Origin: Planctomycetota bacterium | GTDB lineage: Bacteria > Planctomycetota > JAJSAM01 | NCBI GenBank assembly: GCA_029932425.1 | Contig: JAOZQC010000084.1 | Coordinates: 1 to 9,505 of the forward strand | Direction: 5' to 3' | Length of the DNA: 9,505 nt | Shown: piece by piece, positions 1-6,247 of the stretch | Position numbering within the stretch: the stretch's first letter is position 1 | How the letters are laid out: every line of letters begins with the position of its first letter | Made by a program: the position numbers and the translations under genes | The notes under the pieces: model-generated | Told to the model about the DNA's origin: nothing | Databases searched by the model: none | What the model saw: the letters and a program-made list of their open reading frames with translations, nothing else

Positions 1-281
1 TCGGAGATCCTCTTCAGCCGGAACACCGCCGGGCCCGAGGCCTCGATCCTCTCGCCGTCCGGGAACACCACCGTGACCTCCGCCCCCTCGGCCACGGTCA
101 CCGTCCCGCCCTCTCCGAGGGTGGTCCCCTTCTTCACCGGGTTCGCCGGGGCCTTGTCCCCGGCACGGAAGGTGACCTTGCCCTTCACGGAATCCACCGT
201 CGCCGTGCCTCCGGCCGCGAGCACGAACCCTCCCACGGCCAGGAAGACCAGCGCGAGTGACAGACGAGATGCGAGTCGCAT
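1..281 (-). CDS. FecR-domain-like secreted protein, 5' part only (runs off left edge)
   Basis: Only the first 93 codons are in the window; the rest lies beyond base 1. The start is ATG at 281, preceded by a G-rich Shine-Dalgarno-like stretch (GGGGGGTGG). Residues 1-22 form a signal peptide: Arg-containing n-region, hydrophobic core LALVFLAVGGFVLA, likely cleavage after the VLA at 20-22. The mature part begins with a pattern typical of FecR-type domains: G-x-V near 34-36, then 'KKGTTLGEGGTVTVAEGAEVT' compressed as strand-turn-strand, and a VVFPDGERIE strand at 71-80. Such domains occur in envelope proteins, some of them anti-sigma or adhesion proteins. The product is expected to be periplasmic or exported. 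It sits 221 bases downstream of the Asp23-like gene, probably with its own promoter. The domain call rests on pattern only; a general exported beta-rich protein is the alternative. Confidence 0.7.
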   Translation of the reverse strand, partial: MRLASRLSLALVFLAVGGFVLAAGGTATVDSVKGKVTFRAGDKAPANPVKKGTTLGEGGTVTVAEGAEVTVVFPDGERIEASGPAVFRLKRIS

Positions 282-502
282 GAAACCACCCCCCGAACAC
301 GGCATCGAACGCGGCTCCGTGTCCTCTTGATTCCTGTCGGATCCTCTCCGAACCTCCTGATCCTGCCTACCTCGCCGATGCCAAGCCCAACCTGACATCG
401 GAACCTCCCGCCCCTCTTCTCACCCCCCGAGGGGTCATCCCAGCCTAACCACCGATCAGGTGGAAGGATACACGAATACCCGCCGGGGGCAAGCGGAATC
501 CC
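282..502 (-). other. Intergenic spacer upstream of the FecR-like gene
   Basis: This stretch lies between the Asp23-like gene stop and the FecR-like start, and I see no convincing coding frame. It holds a possible promoter (465-492, listed separately) and three short inverted repeats: CCACC/GGTGG at 449-463 with a 5-base loop, ACCCC/GGGGT at 422-435 with a 4-base loop, and CCGATG/CATCGG at 375-380 and 396-401. None is followed by a T run on the minus strand. They could be a weak end for the upstream operon or 5'-leader structure for the FecR-like mRNA; I cannot tell which. Confidence 0.4.
465..492 (-). promoter_or_regulatory. Possible sigma70-type promoter for the FecR-like gene
   Basis: Read on the minus strand, TTGCCC (487-492, 4 of 6 to the -35 consensus) is followed after 16 bases by TATCCT (465-470, 4 of 6 to the -10 consensus). 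Transcription would start near 458, leaving a long leader of about 175 bases. The match is modest in a GC-rich background. Confidence 0.3.
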
Positions 503-1117
503 TCAATCGATGGGATAACGCGGCCCCGTGAAGGGTTCCGGCTCCTTCCGGGTCTCCTCCTCCTTCCGGGCCGGCCCCGGGGCCGGCACGAATCCGTCGA
601 TCTTGATGTCGAACTCGACCTCGAAACCTTCCTCGGATTGCACGAGCTCCTCGAACCTCTCCCGCAGCAGGCGGCGGAGCGACTCCGAGACCTGGATGGC
701 GTTCCGGTCTTCCGTGGTGGTGTAGGAGACCTCGATCCGGAGGCGGCGGGTCTCCGGGCGGCGCACCGTCACCCGGGCGCCGATCACCTCGGGCAGATCC
801 CTCACCCTCCGCATGAGGCTCGCCTGGATCGCCCGGAGCGAGATGCGCGCGGTCCCCTCCTTCGTGCGGGACAGGAGGTACTGGCTCCCCTCTCCCTTCA
901 CGAGCTCCCGGAGGAAGAGGACGGCCCACACCACCTCGAGGGCGAGCACCCCCGCCGCCAGGAGGACGGCCACCACCCGCACCCCGCCCGGAACGAGGAC
1001 CCAGAAACCCTCCTGTCCGAAGACCTGCCCCAGGACGTAGACCGAGACGAGCGTCGCGTATCCCCAGCTCGTGGCAAGCAGGGCCTTCCCCACGACTCTC
1101 CGCCGGCTGGTCCGCAT
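503..1117 (-). CDS. amaP: Asp23/Gls24-family membrane protein (AmaP-like)
   Basis: This 204-residue protein starts at ATG 1117, 14 bases after the accC stop, with GGAAGG as ribosome binding site. Two hydrophobic segments lie at about 12-33 and 45-70, giving a membrane hairpin with a basic N-terminus (MRTSRRR). Residues about 80-175 resemble the Asp23/Gls24 fold: 'GTARISLRAIQ' at 88-98, an alternating strand RLRIEVSYTTT at 125-135, a helix with ESLRRLLRERFEEL, and a closing strand FEVEFDIKID. The tail (176-204) is Pro- and charge-rich. In Firmicutes, AmaP anchors Asp23 at the membrane and is linked to cell-envelope stress. Here no separate Asp23 partner is visible, so that role is only by analogy. 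It is the last gene of the acc operon. A generic membrane protein with a similar alpha/beta domain is the alternative. Confidence 0.75.
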   Translation of the reverse strand: MRTSRRRVVGKALLATSWGYATLVSVYVLGQVFGQEGFWVLVPGGVRVVAVLLAAGVLALEVVWAVLFLRELVKGEGSQYLLSRTKEGTARISLRAIQASLMRRVRDLPEVIGARVTVRRPETRRLRIEVSYTTTEDRNAIQVSESLRRLLRERFEELVQSEEGFEVEFDIKIDGFVPAPGPARKEEETRKEPEPFTGPRYPID

Positions 1118-1131
1118 CGGTTTCCTTCCCG

Positions 1132-2478
1132 TCAGTGCTTCAGCACCTGGGTCTCCAGGAAGCTCGTGTCGTAGTCTCCGTCCAGAAACGTGCTGTTCCT
1201 CAGTATCCTTCGGTGGAGAGGCAGGTTCGTCTTGATCCCCTCCACCACGAACTCGTCCAGGGCCCGTCGCATGGTGGTCAAGGCCGCGTCCCGGGTGCGG
1301 CCGTGGACGATGAGTTTCCCCAGGAGCGAATCGTAGAGGCTCGGCACCTCGTAGCCCGCGTAGACGTGGGAATCCACCCTCACCCCCGGCCCGCCCGCGG
1401 GGATGTAGCTCGTGATCCTCCCCGGACAGGGCTTGAAGTCGTCGGTGGGGTCCTCGGCGTTGATCCGGCACTCGATGGCGTGCCCGGAGGCGCGCACCTG
1501 GTTCTGGCTGATGCTGAGCTTCTGCCCCGCCGCGATCCGGAGCTGCTCCTTCAGGATGTCCACGCCGGTGACCATCTCCGAGACGGGGTGCTCGACCTGG
1601 ATCCGGGCGTTCACCTCGATGAAGTAGAACCGGTGGTCCCGGTCCACCACGAACTCCACCGTGCCCGCGTTCGTGAACCGCACCGCCTTGGCGAGCTTCA
1701 CCGCCGCGTCCTGGAGCCGGCGGCGGGTCTTCTCCGGCAGGGACGGGCAGGGGGACTCCTCGATGAGCTTCTGATTCCGGCGCTGCACGGAGCAGTCCCG
1801 CTCGAGCAGGTGGATGACGTTGCCGCTCTCGTCGCCGAGGATCTGCACCTCCACGTGCCGGGGCGACGCGATCCACTTCTCGATGTAGAGGGCCCCGTCT
1901 CCGAAGGCGTTCTCGGCCTCGGACTTCGCGGCGTGGAACGAGGAAAGAAGCGACATGTCGTTGTGCGCGAGACGCATCCCCCGGCCCCCTCCGCCCGCCG
2001 AGGCCTTGATGAGCACGGGGTAGCCGATCTCCCGGGCGACGGCCACCGCCTCCTCCTCCTCCTCCACGGTGCCTCTCGATCCGGGGACCACGGGGATCCC
2101 GGCCCGCTCCGCGGCCTCCCGGGCCCGGGCCTTGTTGCCCATGAGCTCGATGACCTCCACGCTCGGCCCGATGAACCCCACGTTGGAGGAGCGGCAGATC
2201 TCGGCGAAATGGGCGTTCTCGGCGAGGAATCCGTAGCCGGGATGGATCGCGTCCACGTCCGCGATCTCCGCCGCCGCGATGATGTTCGGGATGGAGAGAT
2301 ACGACTCCCCGGACACGCCGGGCCCGATGCAAATCGTCTCGTCCGCGTGCCTCAGGTACATCGCCTTCTCGTCGGCCTTGGAATAGACCATGACGGTCTG
2401 GATGCCGAACTCGCGGCACGCCCTCTGCACGCGCAGGGCGATCTCTCCGCGGTTGGCGATCAGGATCCGGTTGAACAC
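1132..2478 (-). CDS. accC: Biotin carboxylase subunit of acetyl-CoA carboxylase
   Basis: AccC carboxylates the biotin on AccB using ATP and bicarbonate, the first half-reaction of acetyl-CoA carboxylase and entry to fatty acid synthesis in the cytoplasm. The protein has 448 residues against 449 in E. coli. Order: N-terminal domain (NRILIANRGEIA at 3-14), ATP-grasp domain with glycine loop AGGGGRGMR at 161-169, HVEVQILGD at 208-216, ERDCSVQRRNQK at 226-237, then the active-site stretch with E288, N290, R292 and E296 ('EVNARIQVEHP'), and a C-terminal domain. E288/N290/R292 keep E. coli numbering. The start is GTG at 2478 with GGAG just upstream; it lies 13 bases after the accB stop, so the two are co-transcribed and probably translationally linked. 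The carboxyltransferase subunits (accA, accD) are not in the window. There is no sign of damage. Confidence 0.97.
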   Translation of the reverse strand: MFNRILIANRGEIALRVQRACREFGIQTVMVYSKADEKAMYLRHADETICIGPGVSGESYLSIPNIIAAAEIADVDAIHPGYGFLAENAHFAEICRSSNVGFIGPSVEVIELMGNKARAREAAERAGIPVVPGSRGTVEEEEEAVAVAREIGYPVLIKASAGGGGRGMRLAHNDMSLLSSFHAAKSEAENAFGDGALYIEKWIASPRHVEVQILGDESGNVIHLLERDCSVQRRNQKLIEESPCPSLPEKTRRRLQDAAVKLAKAVRFTNAGTVEFVVDRDHRFYFIEVNARIQVEHPVSEMVTGVDILKEQLRIAAGQKLSISQNQVRASGHAIECRINAEDPTDDFKPCPGRITSYIPAGGPGVRVDSHVYAGYEVPSLYDSLLGKLIVHGRTRDAALTTMRRALDEFVVEGIKTNLPLHRRILRNSTFLDGDYDTSFLETQVLKH

Positions 2479-2491
2479 GATCTCCGTCCCG

Positions 2492-2965
2492 TCAGGCGGA
2501 CGCCGCCGGCTCCGTGCGCACGAGGAAGAGGGGCTGGCCGTACTCCACGGCCTCGCCGTTCTGCACGAGGATCTCGATCACCTCCCCCGAGACCTCGGCC
2601 TTGATCTCGTTCATCACCTTCATGGCTTCGATGATGCAGATCACGCTCTCCCCGTCGATCTCGTCCCCCACCTCCACGAAGGGGTCGGAATCCGGGCTGG
2701 AGGCGCGGTAGAAGGTCCCCACCATGGGAGAGGGGATCTCCACCACGTTGCCGTTCCCCCCGCTCCCGGCCTCCCCCCCCTCGGACCAGGCGGGCGCCTC
2801 CGGGGCCGCGGGGAGGGCGGGGGCCGGGAGGGGGCGGCTGTTCCTCTCCGGGTTCGCCTTCCTCAGGCGGACCCGCGTCCCCTTCTCGGGGTCCTCGATC
2901 TCCACCTCCACGAGCTCGTGGCGGTCCATCAGCTTGAGGAGCCGTTCCACGTCATCGAGATTCAT
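2492..2965 (-). CDS. accB: Biotin carboxyl carrier protein of acetyl-CoA carboxylase
   Basis: This 157-residue protein carries the biotin that AccC carboxylates and that the carboxyltransferase uses to make malonyl-CoA. Residues 1-36 form the usual N-terminal helix-strand part (LLKLMDRHELVEVEIED), followed by a flexible Pro/Ala/Gly linker at about 38-73, then the biotinyl domain at 75-152. The biotinylation motif EAMKVMNE spans 113-120, with the acceptor lysine at K116. The conserved SPMVGTFYRA (79-88) and the 'thumb'-bearing stretch SSPDSDPFVEVGD mark it as the acetyl-CoA carboxylase type, not a pyruvate carboxylase fragment. Its ATG overlaps the efp stop (ATGA) and has a strong GGGAGGAG site 5 bases upstream. 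Both overlap and spacing place it firmly in the asd-efp-accB-accC transcript. Confidence 0.97.
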   Translation of the reverse strand: MNLDDVERLLKLMDRHELVEVEIEDPEKGTRVRLRKANPERNSRPLPAPALPAAPEAPAWSEGGEAGSGGNGNVVEIPSPMVGTFYRASSPDSDPFVEVGDEIDGESVICIIEAMKVMNEIKAEVSGEVIEILVQNGEAVEYGQPLFLVRTEPAASA

Positions 2966-3537
2966 GACGCTCCTCCCGCCCGGCCGAGATACTCCCCGGT
3001 CCGGGTGTTGACCTTCACCACTTCCCCGGTCTCGATGAACAGCGGGACCTGCACCACGTACCCCGTCTCGAGCGTGGCGGGCTTCGTGGCCCCCGAGACG
3101 GTGTCGCCCCGGAGGCCCGGCTCGGTCTCGACGATCTCGAGGTCCACGGTGTCCGGGAGCTCCACCCCGATCACCCGGCCCTCGAGGGTCTTGAACCGCA
3201 CGGTCATGTTCTCCTTCAGGAAGGGCAGCGCGGAGACGAGCACCGATTCCTCGAGCGCCGTCTGCTCGTACGTCTCCGGGTCCATGAAGTGGAGGAGATT
3301 CCCGTCGCGGTAGAGGTATTCCATCGGACTGCGGTCCACGAAGACCTGTTCCGCCTTCTCCTTCGCCTGGAAGACCCGCTCCAGCACCTGGGGGGTCTCC
3401 ACGTTCCTCATCTTCACCCGCACGGTGGCGCTCCCGCGGGCCGTGTGGGTGTGCTGGGCGCTGAGGATCTCGAAGACCCCCTCCGGAAGACGGATGACGG
3501 TCCCCGGCCGGAAGTCCGCGGTGGTGATGCTGGCCAC
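2962..3537 (-). CDS. efp: Elongation factor P with Arg at the modification site
   Basis: EF-P enters ribosomes stalled at consecutive prolines and promotes peptide bond formation. The 191-residue length and three-domain layout are normal: KOW-like domain I (1-65), OB domain II (about 67-128) and OB domain III (about 131-189) with the signature GLRGDTVSGATKPATLETG near 141-159 and the ending IDTRTGEY-like VNTRTGEYLGR. The tip loop of domain I reads HTARGSA at 31-37, placing Arg at position 34, where E. coli has the lysylated Lys34 and Pseudomonas the rhamnosylated Arg32. No modifying enzyme (EpmAB, EarP) lies in the window. The start is GTG at 3537, overlapping the asd TAG stop by one base (TAGTG), with AAGGA four bases upstream. 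The stop overlaps the accB start. Confidence 0.97.
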   Translation of the reverse strand: MASITTADFRPGTVIRLPEGVFEILSAQHTHTARGSATVRVKMRNVETPQVLERVFQAKEKAEQVFVDRSPMEYLYRDGNLLHFMDPETYEQTALEESVLVSALPFLKENMTVRFKTLEGRVIGVELPDTVDLEIVETEPGLRGDTVSGATKPATLETGYVVQVPLFIETGEVVKVNTRTGEYLGRAGGAS

Positions 3538-4547
3538 TAGTTCCTTCCCTTTCCGAAGAGGATCTCCGCGATCTGGATCGCGTTGAGGGCCGCGCCCTTG
3601 CGGAGCTGGTCCCCCGCCACGAAGAAGACGAGTCCGAAGCCGGAGGATTCATCGGCACGGATCCGCCCCACCTGCACCGGGTCGGTTCCCGCCGCGGTCC
3701 GGGGCATAGGGTAGGCGTTCTCCGCGGGATCGTCCACCACCACCACCCCCGGGGCCCCGGCGAGCCCCTCCCGGGCCCGGGCGGGGTCGAGACGCCGCCC
3801 GGTCTCCAGCCAGCACGCCGCGCAGTGGGCCCGCGGGACGGGGACCCGCACGCACAGGGCGGAGATCCGGAGCCCGGGAAGCGCCAGGATCTTCCGGCAC
3901 TCCTCCCGGAGCTTGCGTTCCTCCCCGGTCTCCCCGCCGTCCAGGAGCTCCCCGATCCGGGGAATCAGGTTGAAGGCCAGGGGATGGGGGAAGGCGCCGG
4001 GTTCCGCCCTTCCGCCCTCCAGCACCGCGCGGGCCTGCTCCTCGAGGTCCGCCATGGCCCGGGCGCCGGCCCCGGAAGCGGCCTGGTAGCTCGCCACCCG
4101 GAGGGACACCGCCCCCGCTTCCCGGTGCAGCGGGGCCACCGCCATGAGCACCACGATGGTGGTGCAGTTCGGGTTGGCCACGAGGCCCCGGTGGCGCTCG
4201 AGGGCCTCCGGGTTGATCTCGGGCACCACGAGGGGGACGTCCTCCCGCATCCGGAACGCCGAGGAGTTGTCCACCACCACCGCACCGCTCCGCACCGCGG
4301 CGGGGGCGAACTCCCGGCTCCGCTCGCTCCCCGCGGTGAAGAACACCAGGTCCACGCCGCGGAAGGAGTCCCCGCCGAGGGGCTCCACGGGGATCCTCTC
4401 CCCGGCGAAGACCATCTCCCGGCCCGCCGACCGCTCCGAGGCCAGGAGCCGGAGGCTCCCGACGGGGAACGATCGTTCCTCCAGGAGAAGGAGGAGCTCG
4501 GAGCCCACGGCGCCGGTGGCGCCGGCGATGGCGACGGAGATGCCCAT
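3537..4547 (-). CDS. asd: Aspartate-semialdehyde dehydrogenase
   Basis: Asd reduces beta-aspartyl phosphate to aspartate semialdehyde with NADPH, the branch point to lysine, diaminopimelate, threonine and methionine. The protein has 336 residues, typical of the shorter class found in Gram-positives and many other bacteria. Residues 7-15 (IAGATGAVG) are the NADP-binding loop, FFTAGSERS lies at 69-77, DNSSAFRM at 93-100 contains the phosphate/substrate-contacting Arg99, and NPNCTT (125-130) carries the catalytic Cys128. VPRAHCAA places the active-site His at 241. The ATG start is the only plausible one, but the upstream GCCCCTCTCGCC has no Shine-Dalgarno and a GC hairpin ends about 10 bases before it. 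It overlaps efp by one base and lies 83 bases downstream of moaC. Confidence 0.96.
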   Translation of the reverse strand: MGISVAIAGATGAVGSELLLLLEERSFPVGSLRLLASERSAGREMVFAGERIPVEPLGGDSFRGVDLVFFTAGSERSREFAPAAVRSGAVVVDNSSAFRMREDVPLVVPEINPEALERHRGLVANPNCTTIVVLMAVAPLHREAGAVSLRVASYQAASGAGARAMADLEEQARAVLEGGRAEPGAFPHPLAFNLIPRIGELLDGGETGEERKLREECRKILALPGLRISALCVRVPVPRAHCAACWLETGRRLDPARAREGLAGAPGVVVVDDPAENAYPMPRTAAGTDPVQVGRIRADESSGFGLVFFVAGDQLRKGAALNAIQIAEILFGKGRN

Positions 4548-4557
4548 GGCGAGAGGG

Positions 4558-4580
4558 GCCGCCGCGACCCGTCCGGCGGC
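4558..4580 (-). other. GC hairpin just upstream of the asd start
   Basis: GCCGCCG at 4558-4564 is the perfect reverse complement of CGGCGGC at 4574-4580, with a 9-base loop. It lies in the 83-base moaC-asd gap, and its 3' edge on the minus strand is 10 bases before the asd ATG. No T run follows, so it does not look like a standard intrinsic terminator. It may be an mRNA structure affecting asd translation, a processing site, or chance in GC-rich DNA. Confidence 0.4.
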
Positions 4581-4630
4581 GGCGCAGAGAGTCTACGGTC
4601 CCCGGCGGGAAGGGCCAGAAGAAACCGGGT

Positions 4631-5110
4631 TCAGTCCGCCCCCCGCACCCACCGGCCCGAGCGGCCGCCCGACTTCTCGAGGAGCCGGATCTCCCGCAGG
4701 GCGACGCCCCGCTCCACCCCCTTCACCATGTCGTAGAGGGCGAGGCACGCCGCCGCCACCGCGGTCATGGCCTCCATCTCCACCCCCGTGCGGTCCACGG
4801 CGCGGGCCGTGGCCCGGACCCGGAAACCGTCCTCCCCCGCCGCCTCGATCGCCACCTCCACCGAGGTGAGCCGCACGGGGTGGCAGAGAGGGACGAGGTC
4901 CGGGGTGCGCTTCGCCCCCTGGATGCCCGCGAGACGCGCCACCGCCAGGACGTCCCCCTTCTTCACCTTGCCCTCGAGCACGAGGCGCACCGTGGAGGGG
5001 CTCATCGACACCGTCCCCTCGGCCACGGCCACCCGCGCCGTCTCCGGCTTCTCCCCCACCTCCACCATCCTGGCCCTTCCCCGGCCGTCGAGATGACTGA
5101 GCTCGGACAT
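4631..5110 (-). CDS. moaC: Cyclic pyranopterin monophosphate synthase (MoaC)
   Basis: MoaC converts the MoaA product 3',8-cyclo-7,8-dihydro-GTP to cyclic pyranopterin monophosphate in molybdenum cofactor synthesis. The 159-residue protein starts with the family opening MSELSHLDGRGRARMVEV. Active-site residues are in place: Lys51 in KVKKGD, His77 in PLCHPVRL, the E-M-E of GVEMEAMTAV at 111-113, and Asp127/Lys130 in YDMVKG. The frame stays open further upstream to 5191, but ATG 5110 is chosen because the family N-terminus begins there and GGGAGG lies 5 bases before it. The upstream extension would also run through the divergent promoter. moaC is divergent from the NeuB-like gene and may lead the asd-efp-acc operon. 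No other molybdenum cofactor gene is in the window. Confidence 0.96.
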   Translation of the reverse strand: MSELSHLDGRGRARMVEVGEKPETARVAVAEGTVSMSPSTVRLVLEGKVKKGDVLAVARLAGIQGAKRTPDLVPLCHPVRLTSVEVAIEAAGEDGFRVRATARAVDRTGVEMEAMTAVAAACLALYDMVKGVERGVALREIRLLEKSGGRSGRWVRGAD

Positions 5111-5119
5111 GACGCCTCC
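5111..5119 (+). repeat. Left arm of 9-bp inverted repeat (pairs with 5171-5179)
   Basis: GACGCCTCC here is the exact reverse complement of GGAGGCGTC at 5171-5179. On the minus strand this arm is the moaC ribosome binding site, directly abutting the moaC ATG. The other arm lies in the leader of the divergent NeuB-like gene, so both mRNAs carry the same nine bases in sense orientation. Confidence 0.6.
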
Positions 5120-5150
5120 CCCGGGGATCCCGGTCGCCTGGCCCGTTCCG

Positions 5151-5160
5151 GTGATATCAT
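5151..5160. promoter_or_regulatory. Symmetric extended -10 for divergent moaC / NeuB-like transcription
   Basis: TGATATCA at 5152-5159 is a perfect palindrome. On the plus strand it reads TG-A-TATCAT (5152-5160), an extended -10 with 5 of 6 matches to TATAAT. On the minus strand it reads TG-A-TATCAC (5159 down to 5151), with 4 of 6. Neither side has a recognisable -35, as is common for extended -10 promoters. Predicted starts near 5167 (+) and 5144 (-) give short leaders of about 23 and 34 bases, each including the ribosome binding site. It is one of the few AT-containing patches in the 79-base gap. Confidence 0.5.
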
Positions 5161-5170
5161 GCCGCGCAGA

Positions 5171-5179
5171 GGAGGCGTC
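5171..5179 (+). repeat. Right arm of 9-bp inverted repeat (pairs with 5111-5119)
   Basis: GGAGGCGTC is the exact inverted copy of 5111-5119. It lies in the leader of the NeuB-like gene, 11 bases before its ATG, and is followed by a second ribosome-binding-like AGGA at 5181-5184. It could be a binding site for one regulator acting on both genes, or a coincidence of two Shine-Dalgarno sequences. Confidence 0.55.
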
Positions 5180-5189
5180 GAGGAAACCC

Positions 5190-6218
5190 ATGCAGGAGTG
5201 GTTCCGGGCCGGCTGCCCGCGCTGTCTCGTGATCGCGGAGGTCGCCCAGGCGCACGACGGCAGCCTGGGGGCGGCCCACGCCTACATCGACGCCGTGGCC
5301 GCCGCGGGCGCGGACGCGGTGAAGTTCCAGACCCACATCGCGGCCGCGGAGTCCACGCCCTCCGAACCGTGGCGGGTCCCCTTCAGCCCCCAGGACGAGA
5401 GCCGCTACGCGTACTGGAAGAGGATGGAGTTCACGGAGCCCCAGTGGCGGGGCCTTCTCGAGCACGCCGGCGAGAAGGGGATCGGGTTCCTCTCCTCCCC
5501 CTTCTCCGAGGAGGCGGTGGACCTCCTGGAACGGATCGGGGTGCCCGCCCTGAAGGTGGCCTCCGGGGAGGTCATGAACCTCCCCCTGGTGGAACGGATG
5601 GCGGCCGCGGGGAAGCCCCTGCTCTTCTCCAGCGGGATGAGCGGCTGGGAGGAGCTGGACGCCGCGGTGGAGGTGGCGAGGCGCCGGGGACTCCCCTTCG
5701 CGGTCCTGCAGTGCACCACCGCCTACCCCTGCCCCCCGGAGGAGACGGGGCTCAACGTCCTGGCGGAGATCCGCGGGCGCTACGGGTGCCCGGCCGGTCT
5801 CTCCGACCACTCGGGCGCGATCTACGCGGGGCTGGCCGCCGCGGTCCTGGGGGCGAAGCTCGTGGAGGTGCACGTCACCTTCTCCCGGGCCTGTTTCGGC
5901 CCGGACGTGCCCGCCTCCCTCACCGTGGAGGAGCTGGCCGATCTCGTGAGGGGGGTGCGGTTCCTGGAGAGGGCCCTGGCGAACCCCGTGGACAAGGACG
6001 CGGCGGCCGGCCGCCGCGAGGAACTGCGCCGGACCTTCGGGAAGAGCGTCGTGGCCGCCCGGGACCTGCCCGCGGGCCACCTCCTCCGGAGGGAGGACCT
6101 GGCGCTGAAGAAGCCGGGCACCGGCCTCCCTCCCGCCCGGCTCTCCCACTGCGTCGGCCGCACCACCACCCGCCCCCTGGCCGCCGACGAGATCCTCTCG
6201 GAAGACGATCTCGCCTGA
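5190..6218 (+). CDS. NeuB/SpsE-family sialic-acid-type synthase
   Basis: Family members condense phosphoenolpyruvate with an N-acyl-hexosamine derivative to make nonulosonic acids. The 342-residue protein has a TIM-barrel NeuB domain (about 12-265) and a C-terminal SAF/antifreeze-like domain (about 284-341). Visible family motifs: IAE with Glu17 and AHDG at 21-24, DAVKFQT (42-48), SSPFS (102-106), KVASGE (122-127), QCTTAYP (174-180), and the likely metal ligands His207 (LSDHSG) and His228 (VEVHVT). Several motifs depart from the usual form: NHNG is AHDG, and GPDH is GPDV at 237-240. ATG 5190 is chosen because AGGA lies 6 bases upstream and the family N-terminus follows directly; the frame is open to 5109 but that would start inside the promoter. 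No neuA or neuC is in view, so the product sugar is unknown. It is divergent from moaC and convergent with the carbamoyltransferase gene. Confidence 0.92.
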   Translation: MQEWFRAGCPRCLVIAEVAQAHDGSLGAAHAYIDAVAAAGADAVKFQTHIAAAESTPSEPWRVPFSPQDESRYAYWKRMEFTEPQWRGLLEHAGEKGIGFLSSPFSEEAVDLLERIGVPALKVASGEVMNLPLVERMAAAGKPLLFSSGMSGWEELDAAVEVARRRGLPFAVLQCTTAYPCPPEETGLNVLAEIRGRYGCPAGLSDHSGAIYAGLAAAVLGAKLVEVHVTFSRACFGPDVPASLTVEELADLVRGVRFLERALANPVDKDAAAGRREELRRTFGKSVVAARDLPAGHLLRREDLALKKPGTGLPPARLSHCVGRTTTRPLAADEILSEDDLA

Positions 6219-6247
6219 CGGGGCGCGGGACTCCGGGCGGAGGGCGG

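Noticed and set aside
422..435. ACCCC/GGGGT hairpin as intrinsic terminator of the acc operon
   Set aside because: The stem is only 5 bp and no T run follows on the minus strand.
5111..5191. Longer moaC (start at 5191) or longer synthase (start at 5109)
   Set aside because: Both extensions run through the divergent promoter, lack family similarity, and are beaten by internal ATGs with good ribosome binding sites at 5110 and 5190.
6219..6247. A bidirectional terminator between the convergent synthase and carbamoyltransferase genes
   Set aside because: The 29-base gap has only a 4-bp CTCC/GGAG stem and no A or T runs.
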